64,000 nt of DNA from Muscardinus avellanarius (GCA_963383645.1 OY726572.1:29022792-29086791), one strand, 5' to 3'; counted from the stretch's first letter, positions 12,106 to 24,485 are shown. The notes: a model not told the origin generated them from the letters alone. Numbers and translations: made by a program.

Positions 12106-12330
12106 TATCATTACATAATAAAATGCAATACTACTAGAAAATTAGAAAAAAAAGTTCTTGCATAGATTAAAATATTTTAATTAAAAAGCAAAAAACCATA
12201 TCTCTTTCTGGCAAACACCTGAAATGAAGGTTGTCTGTGTTACCAGTCCATAAGGACACAGAGGTTCTGGTTACCATGATTAAAAGGTAAAGTTGGTAAC
12301 ACTTATTAAACAGACACTGGGAAAAAGAAA

Positions 12331-14000
12331 ATGGTGACTGTGGGACGCAGCACATCACAGTAGCTATAACAAACAAAAAACAATTACTGAGTAGGAAGCT
12401 ACTTGATAAGAAAAACAAAGCAATGGAAATATTTATGAAAGAAAACACAAAATAGAAAACCACAGCAGGAGAATATCCAAAATTCAGATCATGAGATCCA
12501 TAGTAAACAGCCCAAGCTCACAACTGACCTGGTGTGGTGGCCAGAACCATCTCAGTCCACCAAGACAAATTGCACATGCTGGCTCTGTAGCCCCAAGAAA
12601 TTCTGGCAAGTAAACTAAGGACTTGAAGTGCAGAAAGTGGCAGCAGAGCTCCAACATCTTAAGCAAACAGCACCATGCATTAGGAATGGAGGAAAAGATC
12701 CAAAAGCCCATGCTCTCACCAGAAGCTGGCACCTGTAATGGTGCAGTCAGCTTTCCAGAGATCCAGGCCACAGGACAGTAGGTAACTGTTTTCCTCAGTG
12801 GATGACCATTCAGAGCAGCTGCAGGAACCCTGCCAGGCTAAGATCTGGTGGCTGAACCCTAAGATGGTCGATTTGACCCTACAAACAAAGGAAAGGCCTG
12901 TAGTGCCCAGGGTGCTGTACTGGCACATAGTCACAGGGGGTCATCAGAGATTACACTGGACACCCTCTGCCAGGGCATGTAGTGAGGTGCAGGCCCAGGG
13001 CCAGAAGGCATAGAACTGAGGGCTTGAAAGCACAGAGCCCAGGCCTGGAAAGCGCAGAACCCATGCCAGGAAAGCACAGAGCCAAGGGCTTGAAAGCACA
13101 GACCCCAGTCCCAGAAAGTGCAGACCCATGCCAGAAAAGCACAGAGCTAAGGGTCTGAAAGAGCAGAGCCCAGGACAAAAAAAGCCATAGCTGAGAGCTT
13201 AAAAGCACAGAGCACAGGAAAAGAGATCACAGAGCCCAGAGTGAAGAGTGTGGCGCTTAGGGCCAGAGAGTGATGAACAAAGGGCCCAAGATTTCAGAGC
13301 CTGGGGCTAAGAGCACGAACCTCAGGGCAAGAAAGAGCATAGTCCATTGCCAGAGTGTGCTAAGCCCAGGGCTGGGAGGCCCAGAGCCCAGGGCCAGAGT
13401 GCACAGAGCCTAAGTCCAGAAAATTCAGAAACCTCTGCCTACACAAAACTAATTTACAGTGACTATTGCTGTCTGGACACCTGAACACAAAACAGTCAGA
13501 GGCGAGAGAGGGGCACAAATACTCATAAAGTGTGTCCAAAAGCTGACAATAAGTTATGGAGAAAATGGGAGATATTGGCACATACTTCAGAATCTACTAC
13601 AGTGAACAGAAATTTTATGAGCCTTCTATATGTAAATTAGCAATACTGCATTTTTATTGTTTTTGTCTTTGATTTAGTCTTACAAATTTTAGCTTTTGTT
13701 GCTTGTTTTGTTACTAAATGCATTTTGGTTTGCTCCCTGTCTCATTTCTTCTACAGACTTTCTCCCTCTCTCCTATCTATTCTCTGCTCAAAATTTTCTC
13801 TTACTATATCTCCTTGTTTTATACTCAAGCTATTATATATCTCCATACCTAAATATTCTATACTAACTACAAGAATCCTACCATATCACCATTTCTCATC
13901 CTCAACCAGACAGTACCATATTATACTTACATTCTTACTGAACTTAATTATTACCTTAACTTTACGCTACTCCAGTACCCATAACCCCAACTCCTCCTCC
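12331..14000 (+). promoter_or_regulatory. L1 5' UTR/promoter region (type 1)
   Basis: It is homologous to the minus-strand block 25310-26644 over its whole length, so this is a family-wide 5' region and not a chance sequence. Known L1 5' UTRs carry an internal RNA polymerase II promoter, and an AAGATGGC-type YY1 site near the first bases often sets the start. Here the equivalent is AAAATGGTGAC, mutated at the CpG. The middle holds the 22-bp minisatellite. The pyrimidine-rich 13,725-14,020 part precedes the ORF1 start. Confidence 0.65.
13020..13425. repeat. 22-bp minisatellite in the L1 5' UTR (about 18 copies)
   Basis: Unit approximately CTTGAAAGCACAGAGCCCAGG (21-22 bp), repeated with 10-30% variation. 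Motif AAAGCACAGAG recurs at about 13026, 13069, 13092 and onward. The same unit on the other strand occurs at 25803-25990 but with only about 8 copies. Confidence 0.85.
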
Positions 14001-14128
14001 TCACCTAAACCTAAACATTGAAGAAAAAAAAAACTACATACACATGCATGAACCTACTGATACTGCTAAATCCCTATTGCTAAGATTGGATTAGACTAGT
14101 TATTTACAAACTCATCAAAAGAAAGAAG

Positions 14129-14456
14129 ATGCCAAGAGAACAGAAAGCACAATTTCAAAAATTCTAAAAATATGAAAGCAAGGAACAGTGAGGAAATAAG
14201 GAGAATCATGAATACTGACCTACAAGTAATACAAGATGGAGAATACTGAATCCTGATCTTCAATATAATGAAAGGCCTTACAGTAAGTATACAGAAAATA
14301 AAAGAAGAAATAGAGATATTAAGAAAGAACCAGAAAGATGCCTAGAATAAAATTAAAGAGTCAATAAAATAAAGGAAAACAGCAATAGAAAGAAATTCTG
14401 GAAGAGTAGGTGAAATGGAAAACAGAATATCACTGTTAGATGACAATGCATTCAAA
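14129..14456 (+). pseudogene. L1 ORF1 N-terminal remnant
   Basis: An ATG at 14129 in the expected place after the 5' UTR opens a frame that stops after 12 codons. Downstream sequence is A-rich and keeps traces of the lysine/glutamate-rich coiled-coil part of ORF1p, an RNA-binding chaperone of the L1 particle, but is interrupted by stops. It ends where ORF2 sequence begins at about 14457. Confidence 0.55.
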
Positions 14457-15330
14457 ACCAAAGAGCTGGAAATCAGACAAGAGACTGTGAAGCTATTAGA
14501 GGAGGACATATGTTCAACACGACAACATATAGGCATAGGTAGTAACTTTCTCAACAAGACTTCCAGAGCAAAGGAAATTGAAACAAGAAAAAATAAGTGG
14601 GATGGCATCAAACTAAAAAGTTTCTTCTCATCAAAAGAAACCATCAAGAACCTAAAAAGAAAGCTTACAAAATGGGAGAAGATCTTTACCAGTCACCACT
14701 TAGATAGAGGGCTAACATCCAGAATATACAAAGAGCACAAAATACTCTACACTAGCAAAACAAACAACCCAATTAAGAAATGGGCAATTGAATTAATAGG
14801 CAATTCACAAAGGAAGAGATACAAATCGCCAGTAGATACATGAAAAAATGTTCAACATCATTACCCATCAGGGAGATGCAAACCAAAACTTCACTGAGAT
14901 TCCATCTAACTCAAATCGGAGTAGTAATCATAAATAATTCAAGTAAAAACAAATGCTGGCAAAGATGTGGGGAAATAGAAATTCTGACATTGTTGGTAGG
15001 AGTGCAAACTAATTCAGCTGCTATGAAGATCAGAGTGGTGATTCCTTAGAAAAATAGGAATGGATATACCATATGATCTGGCTATACCACTCCTGGGTAT
15101 TTTTCCAAAGTTGCTGAAATTAGAGAACTATAGTAACATATGCATATCTATGTTCATAGCAGCCCAATTCGCAATAGCCAAAATATGGAACCAACCTAGG
15201 TCTCCATTAAAAGATGAATGGATTGCAAAATTATGGGGAATACACACAATGGGATTCCACTCAGAAATAATGAAGAACAAAATAATATCATTCCCAAAAG
15301 ATAGAAAGACATGTAGAACATTATATTAAA
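14457..15330 (+). pseudogene. L1 ORF2 C-terminal remnant fused to ORF1
   Basis: Translated pieces match the C-terminal part of L1 ORF2p: a WDGIKLKSFFSSKETI segment (about 14596-14646), KTNNPIKKWA (14758-14787), [16 protein letters not shown] from 14840 and YDLAIPLLGIFPK from about 15072, as well as residues NQPRSP (15193-15210). Reverse transcriptase and endonuclease domains are absent. Frameshifts near 14840 and 15050 split the frame in three. The open frame starting at 14415 reads across the ORF1/ORF2 deletion junction. Non-functional. Confidence 0.8.
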
Positions 15331-15713
15331 TGACATTATCCAAGCACCAAAAGTAAATGGACATATGTTTTTTATAATATGCTCAAGCTAGGGAGTTTTA
15401 GGGATACCAGAAATACTTGAGATAATTGAAAAGAAAACTCAGTAAATCCAGAAAGGAGAGGTAGGGGAGGAAGAAGGCTGAGGTTAATAAATGTAAAAGC
15501 TGTACTCGACCATGTTTATACATGTGAATATAACGTAGTTAAACTGGACACTCAGTATTGGAAGGGAGGGAAAAAGGGGAAGTAGGGAGCTGGGCACCAA
15601 GTACTGTGTGAATATATGCCATTGTCTACATGATTCACATTATGATGTGATACTGTAATGGACCAATGAATAAAATTTAAAAATAAATTAAAAAATAAAA
15701 GCAAAAAAAAAAA

Positions 15714-16084
15714 CAGAACAGATGAACAGGCTGAAGTCCAATGTAATAATATTATAAATAAGATTGAGAAAAGTCAGAGAATTTTAAACAAATAGGCTTG
15801 CAACTAAGAAACATAAAAATTTAAGATTTCCAAGATTCGTCATAAAAATTCCAGTATATTTCTAGTATAAATACAAAACAGAGATAAAGGATAAAAATAA
15901 GTTATAAAATAATATTTTATGACTTTAAAAATCATACTCAGTCATAAAAATTATTAATAAAATAAATTCACAGCTGAACAGCAGATTAAGAAAATCCCAA
16001 ATTATATGGGAAAAATAGAGTAATAGTTACTGAGAAACAAAAAGTAAATTTAAAATCAGTGATCATACATGTTAAAAGACAATG
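15714..16084. other. AT-rich stretch, nothing recognised
   Basis: A/T-rich DNA downstream of the L1 tail without identifiable repeats or genes. Confidence 0.4.
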
Positions 16085-16245
16085 AGACTGTCATCGAATT
16101 GCCATTCAATCTCAATATCATGTATGGGGAAGGAGAGAGAGTGAGGTGGGATCCAGAGGGAACTAAGTATGTGCATGTATGTCCCTATCACTCTGAACTG
16201 CATTATTATGTGTGATTACATAAAGAGCTAAAATAGAAATATTAA
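16085..16245 (+). mobile_element. L1 3' UTR fragment
   Basis: GGGGAAGGAGAGAGAGTGAG followed by GTATGTCCCTATCACTCTG and a TGCATTATTATGTGTGATTA block match the 3' UTRs at 42280-42390 and 57600-57720. It lacks a clear tail and is old. Confidence 0.6.
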
Positions 16246-16644
16246 AATGTATCTAGATTATTAAAAAGAGAGTGAATATAAACAATATCATATCCAGTTT
16301 TGCAACAATATAGTCAATGCTTCAATAGCATGGAAAGTTGTCTAGTCTCTTCTTGACTGTATTTATTCTTGTATATAAGACTAGATAGTCAGTTTGAAAG
16401 TTTTGGTGTGCTGATCAGAGGTTAGAAAGCTAGAATATCCCCTGAAATTGGACATTCAACTGAAGATATCAGTATTTGATTATCTCTACTTTCTGAGTTT
16501 AATCAAAAGGTAGAAAAAGAGAATATACAAACAATCCTATCAGTTGTAGTTACATATAAATTATCTCCAAATGGTTCATTTATTAATATTTAGTGTTGAT
16601 ATAGTTGACTCATGAGGGTTGTACTTTCATCAGTGAATAAATCT

Positions 16645-16935
16645 ATTATAATGTGTTGTCTGGATGTGGCTTGAGAAATGAGTCTCTGGAGGGTTGGCCC
16701 TAGGTATTATATATGGTTCCTCTTCCCCACATTCCCCCTGTCTCACTTCTGGCATCCATGATTTGAGGAACAAAGCCTATGATCTCTTCCTATTGCTACC
16801 TCCTGCCACCTTGCTCTGAGATACTTGGTTTCCAGCCTTAAATGGACTAAACTCAAAACCATAAGAAAATAAATCTTTCTTCCTTTAAGCTACATGGTAA
16901 AGTCTTTAGACTATGGCTTTAAGAATGCTGACCAG
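16645..16935 (+). mobile_element. MaLR-type solo LTR
   Basis: Shows the same order of features as the LTRs at 10163 and 11779: a C/T-rich block (16722-16745), CCTGCCACCTTGCTCTGAG (16802-16820), AAATGGACTAAACTC and AATAAATCTTTCTTCCTTTAAG (16868-16889). No internal region is attached. Confidence 0.65.
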
Positions 16936-17435
16936 AACATCATTATTGAGAATAGAACAACTTTGCTAAATACTACAAAGGGAAAAGATTGATGACTATT
17001 AGTATGTAGGGCAGGGAAATCTACTATGGTATGAATTTCACAAAAGTTCTAAGACTAGGAAAATGTTTAGCTGTCAACTATAAAGAATAAATATGTCAAA
17101 AAGATTTTGCAGCTCCTACACAATAAAATAAATTTCAAAAATGAAAAGGTTTTGAGGTATCACTTTCTACTTTACATTTTTATTTATTATAATTATTATT
17201 TTTAAAAATGAAAAAATTGCCTTTATATGAAACATACTTTAGAAAAATATTTTATAAAAATCTTTATTTATTGACTATCATCTATTATTTCTTTTTGGTC
17301 TCTAATGCTTCATCAACTACAGGCCATGAAAACTTTAAGAAAATGTGATATTAATCTCTTCTTCCCAGTGATTCATGTATCTTAATCTTGAAATTATTTT
17401 AATACATTGTTCAATGAAAAGTGAGGTGTTATGTG
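16936..17435. other. AT-rich stretch, nothing recognised
   Basis: No repeat or gene seen. Confidence 0.4.
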
Positions 17436-17439
17436 ATAT

Positions 17440-17842
17440 ATATATATTGGCACTGGCAATGGAACACAAGGCCATTCTATCTTTGAGCACTACTTTTTTT
17501 TGTGGTACTGGGGTTCCTGGAAGCCCTTCTACCTCTGGGCTACACTCCCAGACATATTTTATACATTTTTATATTTAAAAACAGGGTCACTTAAGGCAGC
17601 ACAACTGGCTTCAAACCTGCGCAATCCTCCTGTCTCAGCCTCTCAAATGCGGGGATTACAGGCGTGCACCACCACACCCGGCTCTGAACACTATTTTTAT
17701 TTTTTATTCTGAATACATAGTCTCACTAAGTTGTGGAGGGCCTCACTAAATAGCTGAGGCTGGCCAGAAATCTATGATCCTCCTGTCTCAGTCTCCCAAG
17801 TATTAGAATTAGAAGCAGGCACCTGCATTCCCTGCTATTTTT
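17440..17842 (-). mobile_element. Nested SINEs: younger B1-dID inside an older one
   Basis: An older minus-strand SINE has its tail part at 17440-17490 (GGCACTGGCAATGGAACACA) and its head part at about 17695-17842 (AGTCTCACTAAGTTGTGGAG ... CCTCCTGTCTCAGTCTCC). A younger minus-strand SINE (17492-17690) of the short palindromic subfamily lies between them, with CTTTTTTGTGGTACTGGGGTT at its tail side and GTGCACCACCACACCCGG at its head. A weak duplication (TTGAGCACTAC/CTGAACACTAT) flanks the inner copy. Confidence 0.85.
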
Positions 17843-17989
17843 TCTAAGTCAGAAATATTTTTATAGTGTAGCAGTAAAGGATTCCTGGACAAAAATTAAT
17901 AAAGAAGAACCTATAGCTGTCTTATGTTTATTTTATTTTGATCTGAGTTTACTGTCTTATAATTCAAATAACATAGTAAATGCATATTT

Positions 17990-18315
17990 CTGTCAGCATT
18001 TATGCTGCTGTAATTCAAAATACCTGATGACTTCAACTTAGTGGAAGAAAGATTTATTCGCTCACAGTTCTGGAGATTTCAGTCCATGTTAGGCCTGGTG
18101 GAGACTGTAGAGCTAAGGGCATACTGGCAGGAAGCAGAGTGAGAGCAGAAGCAGAGAGACTCTGATCATACATAATGGAAGCCAGAAGCAGAGAAAGGAA
18201 GGGGAGGAGAGACTGTACATAGTCCCCAAGCCCATATCCCCAAAAACCTATCCTTAGCATCTAAATCCTGCCTTCAAGATGTCTGCCTTGTCTACAACAT
18301 GAGGTCTAGAGGACA
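17990..18315 (-). mobile_element. MaLR-type LTR, minus strand
   Basis: Plus-strand landmarks TGCTGCTGTAATTCAAAATACC (near 18004) and GAAAGATTTATTCGCTCACAGTTCTGGAG (near 18047) are the reverse complement of the polyadenylation end of MST/MLT-type LTRs. The G/A-rich middle and the ATCCTGCCTTCAAGATGTC end fit a diverged solo LTR. Confidence 0.6.
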
Positions 18316-18327
18316 TTAAAAATCCAA

Positions 18328-18530
18328 AGCATAGCCAGACATGATGGCACACACTTTTAATCCCAATACTTTAAAGGCTAAGACAGGAGGAGTGCAGGTT
18401 CAAGGACAGCCTGAGAAAATAGTGAGACTACCATTAACCTAATAAGATATTGTTTTTAAATTTAAAAATAAAATAAAATAGGGCTGGGGTTATAGCTCAG
18501 AGGTAGAATGCCTCTGGGCTCAATCTTCAG

Positions 18531-18564
<34 letters not shown>
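18328..18564 (+). mobile_element. B1-dID SINE with (CA)n tail
   Basis: B1-like head AGCCAGACATGATGGCACAC, middle block, A-rich linker, ID-like part GGGCTGGGGTTATAGCTCAG (18482-18501), then a (CA)n run at 18533-18564 in place of the A-tail. The CA microsatellite probably grew from the tail. Confidence 0.88.
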
Positions 18565-18567
<3 letters not shown>

Positions 18568-21500
18568 AAGCATAATGAAGCAAAAACGAATGATACAAAG
18601 AACAAAGTTGACCTATGCTTGAGTATAATTCTTTAGGCATGGTATATTACTGTTTTTCTTTTTTTTAGGAGGTATTTTATTTTGACTTTTAATTTTTTAT
18701 GGAACATATATTTCCAATCAAATTTAAAAAAGCCTAATGCACTAAAACTGAAATTTATTTGTGGAAGGTAATTGCTAAGTGAACTTCCAGTGTTTTGATA
18801 ATGCTGTTCACATATGTTAAAGATTGCATTATTCCAGGTCAAGGGAAGACTCAATAAAATAAGCTTCTCCAGGTCTATTACACTTGGAAAGACTCTTACT
18901 TCACACACCCAACCTGATTGTCACAATGTACTTCAGTAGGCAATGGATTAGTTATGAACCAGTTTAGTCCTACATGTTTGAAAATGGGGAAGTCACAATC
19001 TCTCTATCATTTTAGGTTTATATAAGTTCTTCATTAACTTTTGTACAGGATTCTTTCATTGCTACCCTGTCAATGAGACTTGTGACAAAAACAAAGCAAA
19101 AGCAAAAGCTAATTTATATATCTTCTTACTGCTCATCACATGCTGAAAACCTGGGGAAAATCTGTATTCAAATAGTGTCAATATTAAGATGCAAGAATCA
19201 TTGGGGAGAAGAGCTTAATATTAGCTTTTCCTTAATGCTTTGATAGACCGCATGAAATGAGGCATTAGAGACCAACAATAGGAACAAATACTAAATACAT
19301 TTAAACAAAAAGCAGTAGAGATGACCCAAAGAATTCTGAAACTGAAAAACAGCAACGAAATAATCTATGGAATGTTTTGAGGATACATTATCCTAGGCAA
19401 TTTCTGGGGTAAGTTCCTTCTCTGTCATTACTTTTGGTTTTTTTATGTAAATATGCACTATACTGAATAGGTATAACTAGCCAACAAATTCTATGTGAGA
19501 TACTTCTTCCCTTTGGTGAAAAATTTTGTGAGTTGAAGTAATAGGTCGCAATGTCTCTGCCACCTCTGAAAGAAGAGTTTAGCCAAAATTTAATAATACC
19601 ACTTCAGGCCATACTAAGAAATATCATGCTATTTTGTGTATGCCTTCATTAAAGATTGCTATCTTCATTTAACTACTTTACATTAGTGAGCAACTTGTAT
19701 TTATGCATGATGCTTTATATCCTTTTTGAAGATAAGTATATGAAACTAATATTTTTTAGAAGTTATTTAAAAATCGATGGAATGTCTTTAAAAATTTTTA
19801 CAATGAAACATATGCAAGATGATCCAACACAGAAGTCATTTTTTTACTATAGTATGAAGAACATCTAATAAAATCCATGATATAGATGTTCAATAAATAT
19901 GCTATTTTTGCTTAATTTGGCTCTAGACTTGCTGACAGGTATATAATTCTGTGCTAAAATAATTTTATTTATTAAAAAAACTATACATATAATAACACCC
20001 TAATCATGGTGATAATGATTGAGAAAGAAACAGAATATTAGAGCAAAAAAATAACCATTTGCCTTTTTTCTTATGTCCTACTTAATTTTCAGGTTTTAGT
20101 TTTTAAGTATGATTGAAATACTAGCTATTTTGTATTAATTTTTACCTCAAAAATAGTTCCTAATTTAGATATAAGCCATTCAGATTTGTATAGTTCTTCC
20201 CTATCAGGCCCAGTTCTTTTGAATTATTTAGTAAAATATTCTTAAGGCAATTAAAGGGACACATTCAGCAGGATTTAAGCCAACAAATCAGTCAGCAGTT
20301 TCTGGTCACCTCATAAAGCAGTTAAGCATTCTATCCAGTTCATGTATTTGATATTTCACATGCCTTTATAATAGAGCTATCAATTTTCTGATTTGCAAGC
20401 CAGTTGACAGAGTTAATACCCCAGAGGGCTATTGCAATGTTAAGCTCCTAAATTTGTTTTAGACTCCCCCATAAATTAGGCTATAGCCCAATCATGTGCA
20501 ATTTTATCCTTGTGCGCCTTGAAAAAGCATGAGCTCAGTGTTCCAGAATCAACACCCCTTAGAAGAATTGTTCATTGGCTCTATTTGTATGTTTTATTTT
20601 TATTTTTGATGCTGACTAAATATTCAGGTCCACCATAACATGCTATGAGTTGCAAAGTAGTTTGACTTAATATATTTGAAGTTGGTATTTTAAACATTAA
20701 TAGAGCCTGAAGTCTACCTATGGATGTTTGCATATGTTGGTTAAAATAAGGATATTTGCAAGTAGGCTTAAAGTTTGCATGCTGTGTGTAAACTACGAAT
20801 GTTGACCAAAAATGTATATCTGCAGAAAAAAATAAATCCAAAATTACAAAAGATGATAGAACATGTTTTCTCATTTTTATGTCTCACTCATAGGTTTATT
20901 CCATGCAGAATACTTTTGTGGCTTGTTATAAACAACCTTTATTTCTGACAAGAGGTTTGTTCCTGAATCAGTGTATAAATAAGGTTACCCATATCACTGA
21001 TATAAAAATGGACATTGATAATCTATTTACTAGAATAGAACCATTACACATCTAATTTTAGCAAGACTCCTAAGAAGAATTTTCTCTAATTTAAAAATAC
21101 TGAGATAATGACAACAAATAGGCATCTATAATTTTTGCCTTACATACTTACATATTTACAGGCAATTATAGTATCAAAAAATGACACAAAACTGATCCAT
21201 CCTATTCTGCTCATCTTTTGCTTTCTTTTTCTATTCAAAGAGATCATTTTATGCTTTCTAACTCCATTCTACTTAATGGATCTTAGAAATAATCCACAAC
21301 CCTTTCCCTAATGATAACTGCAGTCTTTGATTGACTGGTTCTGGGTTTTCCACTCTCTCACACAAAATAATGCAATCTCCTTTTTGATAGCTTTCTGTGA
21401 CATTATGGGATTCCAGATCTATGTGTCACTTATCATGTTTCCTTACCACAACACTGTACTTTTGACTCTTAAATTTTAATTTCCCTTAGAATTAGGTCCT

Positions 21501-22070
21501 TCTAGGTATTTCTCCATGTTAAGGCAACTACTCCCCTATCCCTTTGCCCCTGCTCTTTATGTTTAAGACACTTCTAGAGGCTTTCCTTTCATTCATTCCA
21601 AAACTTTCAACTGCCTAATACATTCACCTAAGAGATCTAGAGAAGACCCAATGAATGATATTCTGTCTCCTCCAATGAGTTCCAATCATATAAGTAAAAA
21701 AGTCTTAGATAGATGGAAACAAAATACTACATATCATAAAAAAAGTCAACATCTTTGTAGTTTATCTATTTGGATTATGGTATTCCAAAGAGTGAACCCT
21801 ACCCAAGCCTTCATTGGCAGTAGTGGATCATCATGATCTTTTTGGGGGGATCATTTGTTTTCTATATAATATAACATGACAAAGAAAATTCAAGAATAAA
21901 TGTCTTTGTAAACAGAAAGGCAGCCCAGATGAAGGGGAATAAAGACGTTGAGAAACAGTGACTCTAATAATATTTTAGTCACTCTACTAATAAAACATAT
22001 AGAATTAAAAAACATAAAATAAAGAAGTTTAAATATAACAAAATATATGCTAGATTTATAAATCTGAAGG
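18565..22070. other. 3.5-kb unique AT-rich stretch
   Basis: No mobile element, RNA gene or exon recognised. Being unusually free of young repeats, it is the likeliest place here for single-copy regulatory DNA, particularly 20160-20580, but I have no direct evidence of function. Confidence 0.4.
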
Positions 22071-22077
22071 AGACAAC

Positions 22078-22282
22078 ATGGCTGGGCATGGTAGAATGTG
22101 CCTGCAATCTCAGTACTTGAGAGGCTGAGACAAGAGGATTTTAGGTTATGGGCTAGTATGCAGTAGTTAACAAAACTCCATTAAAAAAAAAACTTTAAAA
22201 AGGGTTAAAATATGATTTATCTAGGTAACAGGATACTCGTAGGCTCAATCCCTAATACTACATAGCAACAATAATAATAATG
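22078..22282 (+). mobile_element. Degenerate B1-dID SINE
   Basis: Head GGCTGGGCATGGTAGAATGT, central AGTACTTGAGAGGCTGAGAC block and an ID-like remnant ending CTCAATCCCTAATACTACA. Heavily mutated, so old. Confidence 0.75.
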
Positions 22283-22335
22283 CTCACATTTTAAAAAGAA
22301 AATTAAAATAAATTTGAATTTAGAACAGAAATGAA

Positions 22336-22521
22336 GCCGGGCATGGCAGTTTATGCTTCTAATCCCAGTGCTGGGAGGATCGCACAGATTCAAAGCCATC
22401 CTCGGGTACTCAGCGAGGCTCTCAGCAACTTAGTGAAACCCTGTTCCCAAATAAAATATAAAATAGGTCTGGGAGTATAACCTGGAGATGGAAAAGCTTC
22501 TGGGTTTAACCCCTAGTGCCA

Positions 22522-22560
<39 letters not shown>
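22336..22560 (+). mobile_element. B1-dID SINE with (AAAT)n tail
   Basis: Begins GCCGGGCATGGCAGTTTATG, contains CAACTTAGTGAAACCCTGTT (22428-22447) and a GGTCTGGGAGTATAACCTGG tail part (22466-22485), and ends in ten or so AAAT units. It has the long middle of the older form with the tail of the young form, so it looks intermediate. Confidence 0.9.
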
Positions 22561-22561
<1 letters not shown>

Positions 22562-23495
22562 CAAAGTACCCTATAGGAAAACATTATATCTTATAAGCTT
22601 TTAAATATCAATGAGAAAAATGTGCTACTTGTATTTCTACTAAAAATTTCTAATTTCAAAAAACACAGATTAAAAAAATAAGGATTCTGCAAAGAACTGA
22701 AATATTTACTTTAATGTAAACATATTTATGTTTAAAATGTAAAGCAAACAGTGACCCATTATGCTGGGTTGAATTGGGGGCATCTGTAGATTTATTTAGC
22801 ACACTTAGAACTTCCTACAGCTTCACTGTAGAATTTTTTCAATATTTATTTTTAACTCATGAAGTTTTAAAGGCTTTTATGTTATAATCATCAGCATTAA
22901 ATGCTAAAAAATTGACATACCAATAAAATTAATTCTACATTTTATTGAATTTTACCGAATGTCACTGCATTTTAGTATCAGAATAAAGTTGATTGAGTTC
23001 CTGAGTGAAATGTGAGATAAGAAAATGACAACTAATATGTAAAATATCAAATGCAGGAGGACATTTAACAATATTTATAATAAATGCCTACATTTATTTG
23101 TTAAAATATGAGGAGATATTAAATATGTACAACATTTAACATTGTAATGTTATTTTATATCAGAAATTTACACTTTTATATTAGAAAAATTGACTTTCAT
23201 ACAAATATATGTAATTAAAATAACTTTTTATCATTTTTAGTATGTTTGAGCCATAGCCATTTAAAGATAGTGAGAGGCCTTTAAAGATAGTGAGAGGCCT
23301 TGAGACTCCTAATAATCTGCCATGTTATTAGAGCCAGAATTCTTGGAGAATTTAGTACTTTTCTAACTAGTTGATTCCTTCTTTGGAAGAATGTGACTGT
23401 GACCAATATCTTGCTTACAATGGACTAGGAACCATGTATTTCAAAGTTACACATTAATCCTGATTCTACTCTCAGCAGTGACAATAATTTTATGC

Positions 23496-23496
<1 letters not shown>
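22561..23496. other. AT-rich stretch with a 21-bp tandem duplication
   Basis: Apart from a perfect tandem duplication of TTTAAAGATAGTGAGAGGCC-type sequence at about 23260-23300, nothing is recognised. Confidence 0.5.
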
Positions 23497-23579
<83 letters not shown>

Positions 23580-23618
23580 CCTCTCCCTCTCCCTCTCCCT
23601 CTCCCTCTCCCTCTCCCT
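23497..23618. repeat. (CT)n and (CCCTCT)n polypyrimidine tract
   Basis: About 38 CT dinucleotides (23500-23574) followed by seven CCCTCT hexamers (23575-23618). The plus strand is pure pyrimidine for about 120 bp. The frames rich in Ser-Leu or Arg-Glu that cross it are artefacts of the repeat. Confidence 0.97.
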
Positions 23619-24485
23619 TTTTCATGACAGCACTTCACATCTTTGACAACATATGTCATGTCTCCACTAAGACCTCTTTATTCTGGAGAGGAAAGTCTCT
23701 AAGTCTGTCCTTTTTGAATTTTCTTTCTTTGAACCAGTTGTGCTCAGACAATATTTCCATTTACTTATCATTCTTCTCTTTTTGTCAATTCTTATTTCAA
23801 AATGTGACACCTATAATTTATACACTTTAATAGTTGATATAATTTGGTATAAAACAAAAGCATAATAGTTCTGTTGTTTGTTCTTTGTACTTCTACTAAA
23901 ACAAAATGCATGCAAGTGGTTTTAATACAAGGCTACAGCTTTGGCTTATTTTAAGGTTGTGTTTAAAATTTCAGAAAGACACTGATAGCTACAAGTTGAT
24001 AATATTGAACAAGTAGAAGTAAGGACAGAGATGTGATAGATAAGGCCAGTATAGAATGCAAATTGGACTAAATGGGCCAAATTCATAGTATCAAAGATGA
24101 TCATCAGTGGTAGAAGGTAGACAAAGAGATAATCATAAAAAGGGAAAACACTGAAGGGAGCTAGACACTTTGGAAAACCAATATTTGTTTTTAAATAGTG
24201 AGAAATTAGGAAATCTTTAGTACTGAGGAATCAGAAAAACTTCAAGAAATTTGATAAAAGGACAATGGTTAGAATAATTTTATAACCCCAGTATTAATAT
24301 TTAGAGATCAAATTCAACTTTTCGTGTAAATTTTAACCTCTTCCTTAGATGTACTTTATTACTAGCCAGATGTGGGTTAGGCTAACATAAAATTATTAAA
24401 CAATATGATAATAATAGATTTTTTATGACCTTAAAATATGCCAGATGAGCTGCTATATGAATAGATTGAGATTATAAAGAATGAA
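23619..24485. other. AT-rich stretch, nothing recognised
   Basis: No repeat family or gene seen. Confidence 0.4.

Larger units (their letters stand above)
12331..15713 (+). mobile_element. L1 retrotransposon, 5' UTR intact, large internal deletion
   Basis: The element starts at about 12331 with GAAAATGGTGACTG, matching the start of the minus-strand L1 at 26644 (both include an A-rich ATGGCGAC/YY1-like motif). A ~1.7-kb 5' UTR follows, including a 22-bp minisatellite (13020-13425) and a C/T-rich stretch. An ORF1 start region lies near 14129. At about 14457 the sequence jumps from ORF1 into the C-terminal part of ORF2, continues through the 3' UTR, and ends in an A-rich tail at 15690-15713. 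A full L1 would need about 3-4 kb more between these points. A possible imperfect target-site duplication is AAACAGACAC before the start and AAACAGAACA after the tail. Confidence 0.8.

Noticed and set aside
13725..14021. 98-codon frame ahead of L1 ORF1 as an extra L1 protein
   Set aside because: The matching stretch in the second copy (25,310-25,600, minus strand) does not appear to preserve it, and the composition is just that of a pyrimidine-rich leader.
23425..23830. Arg-Glu-rich and Ser-Leu-rich proteins
   Set aside because: They are translations of the (CT)n/(CCCTCT)n microsatellite on either strand.
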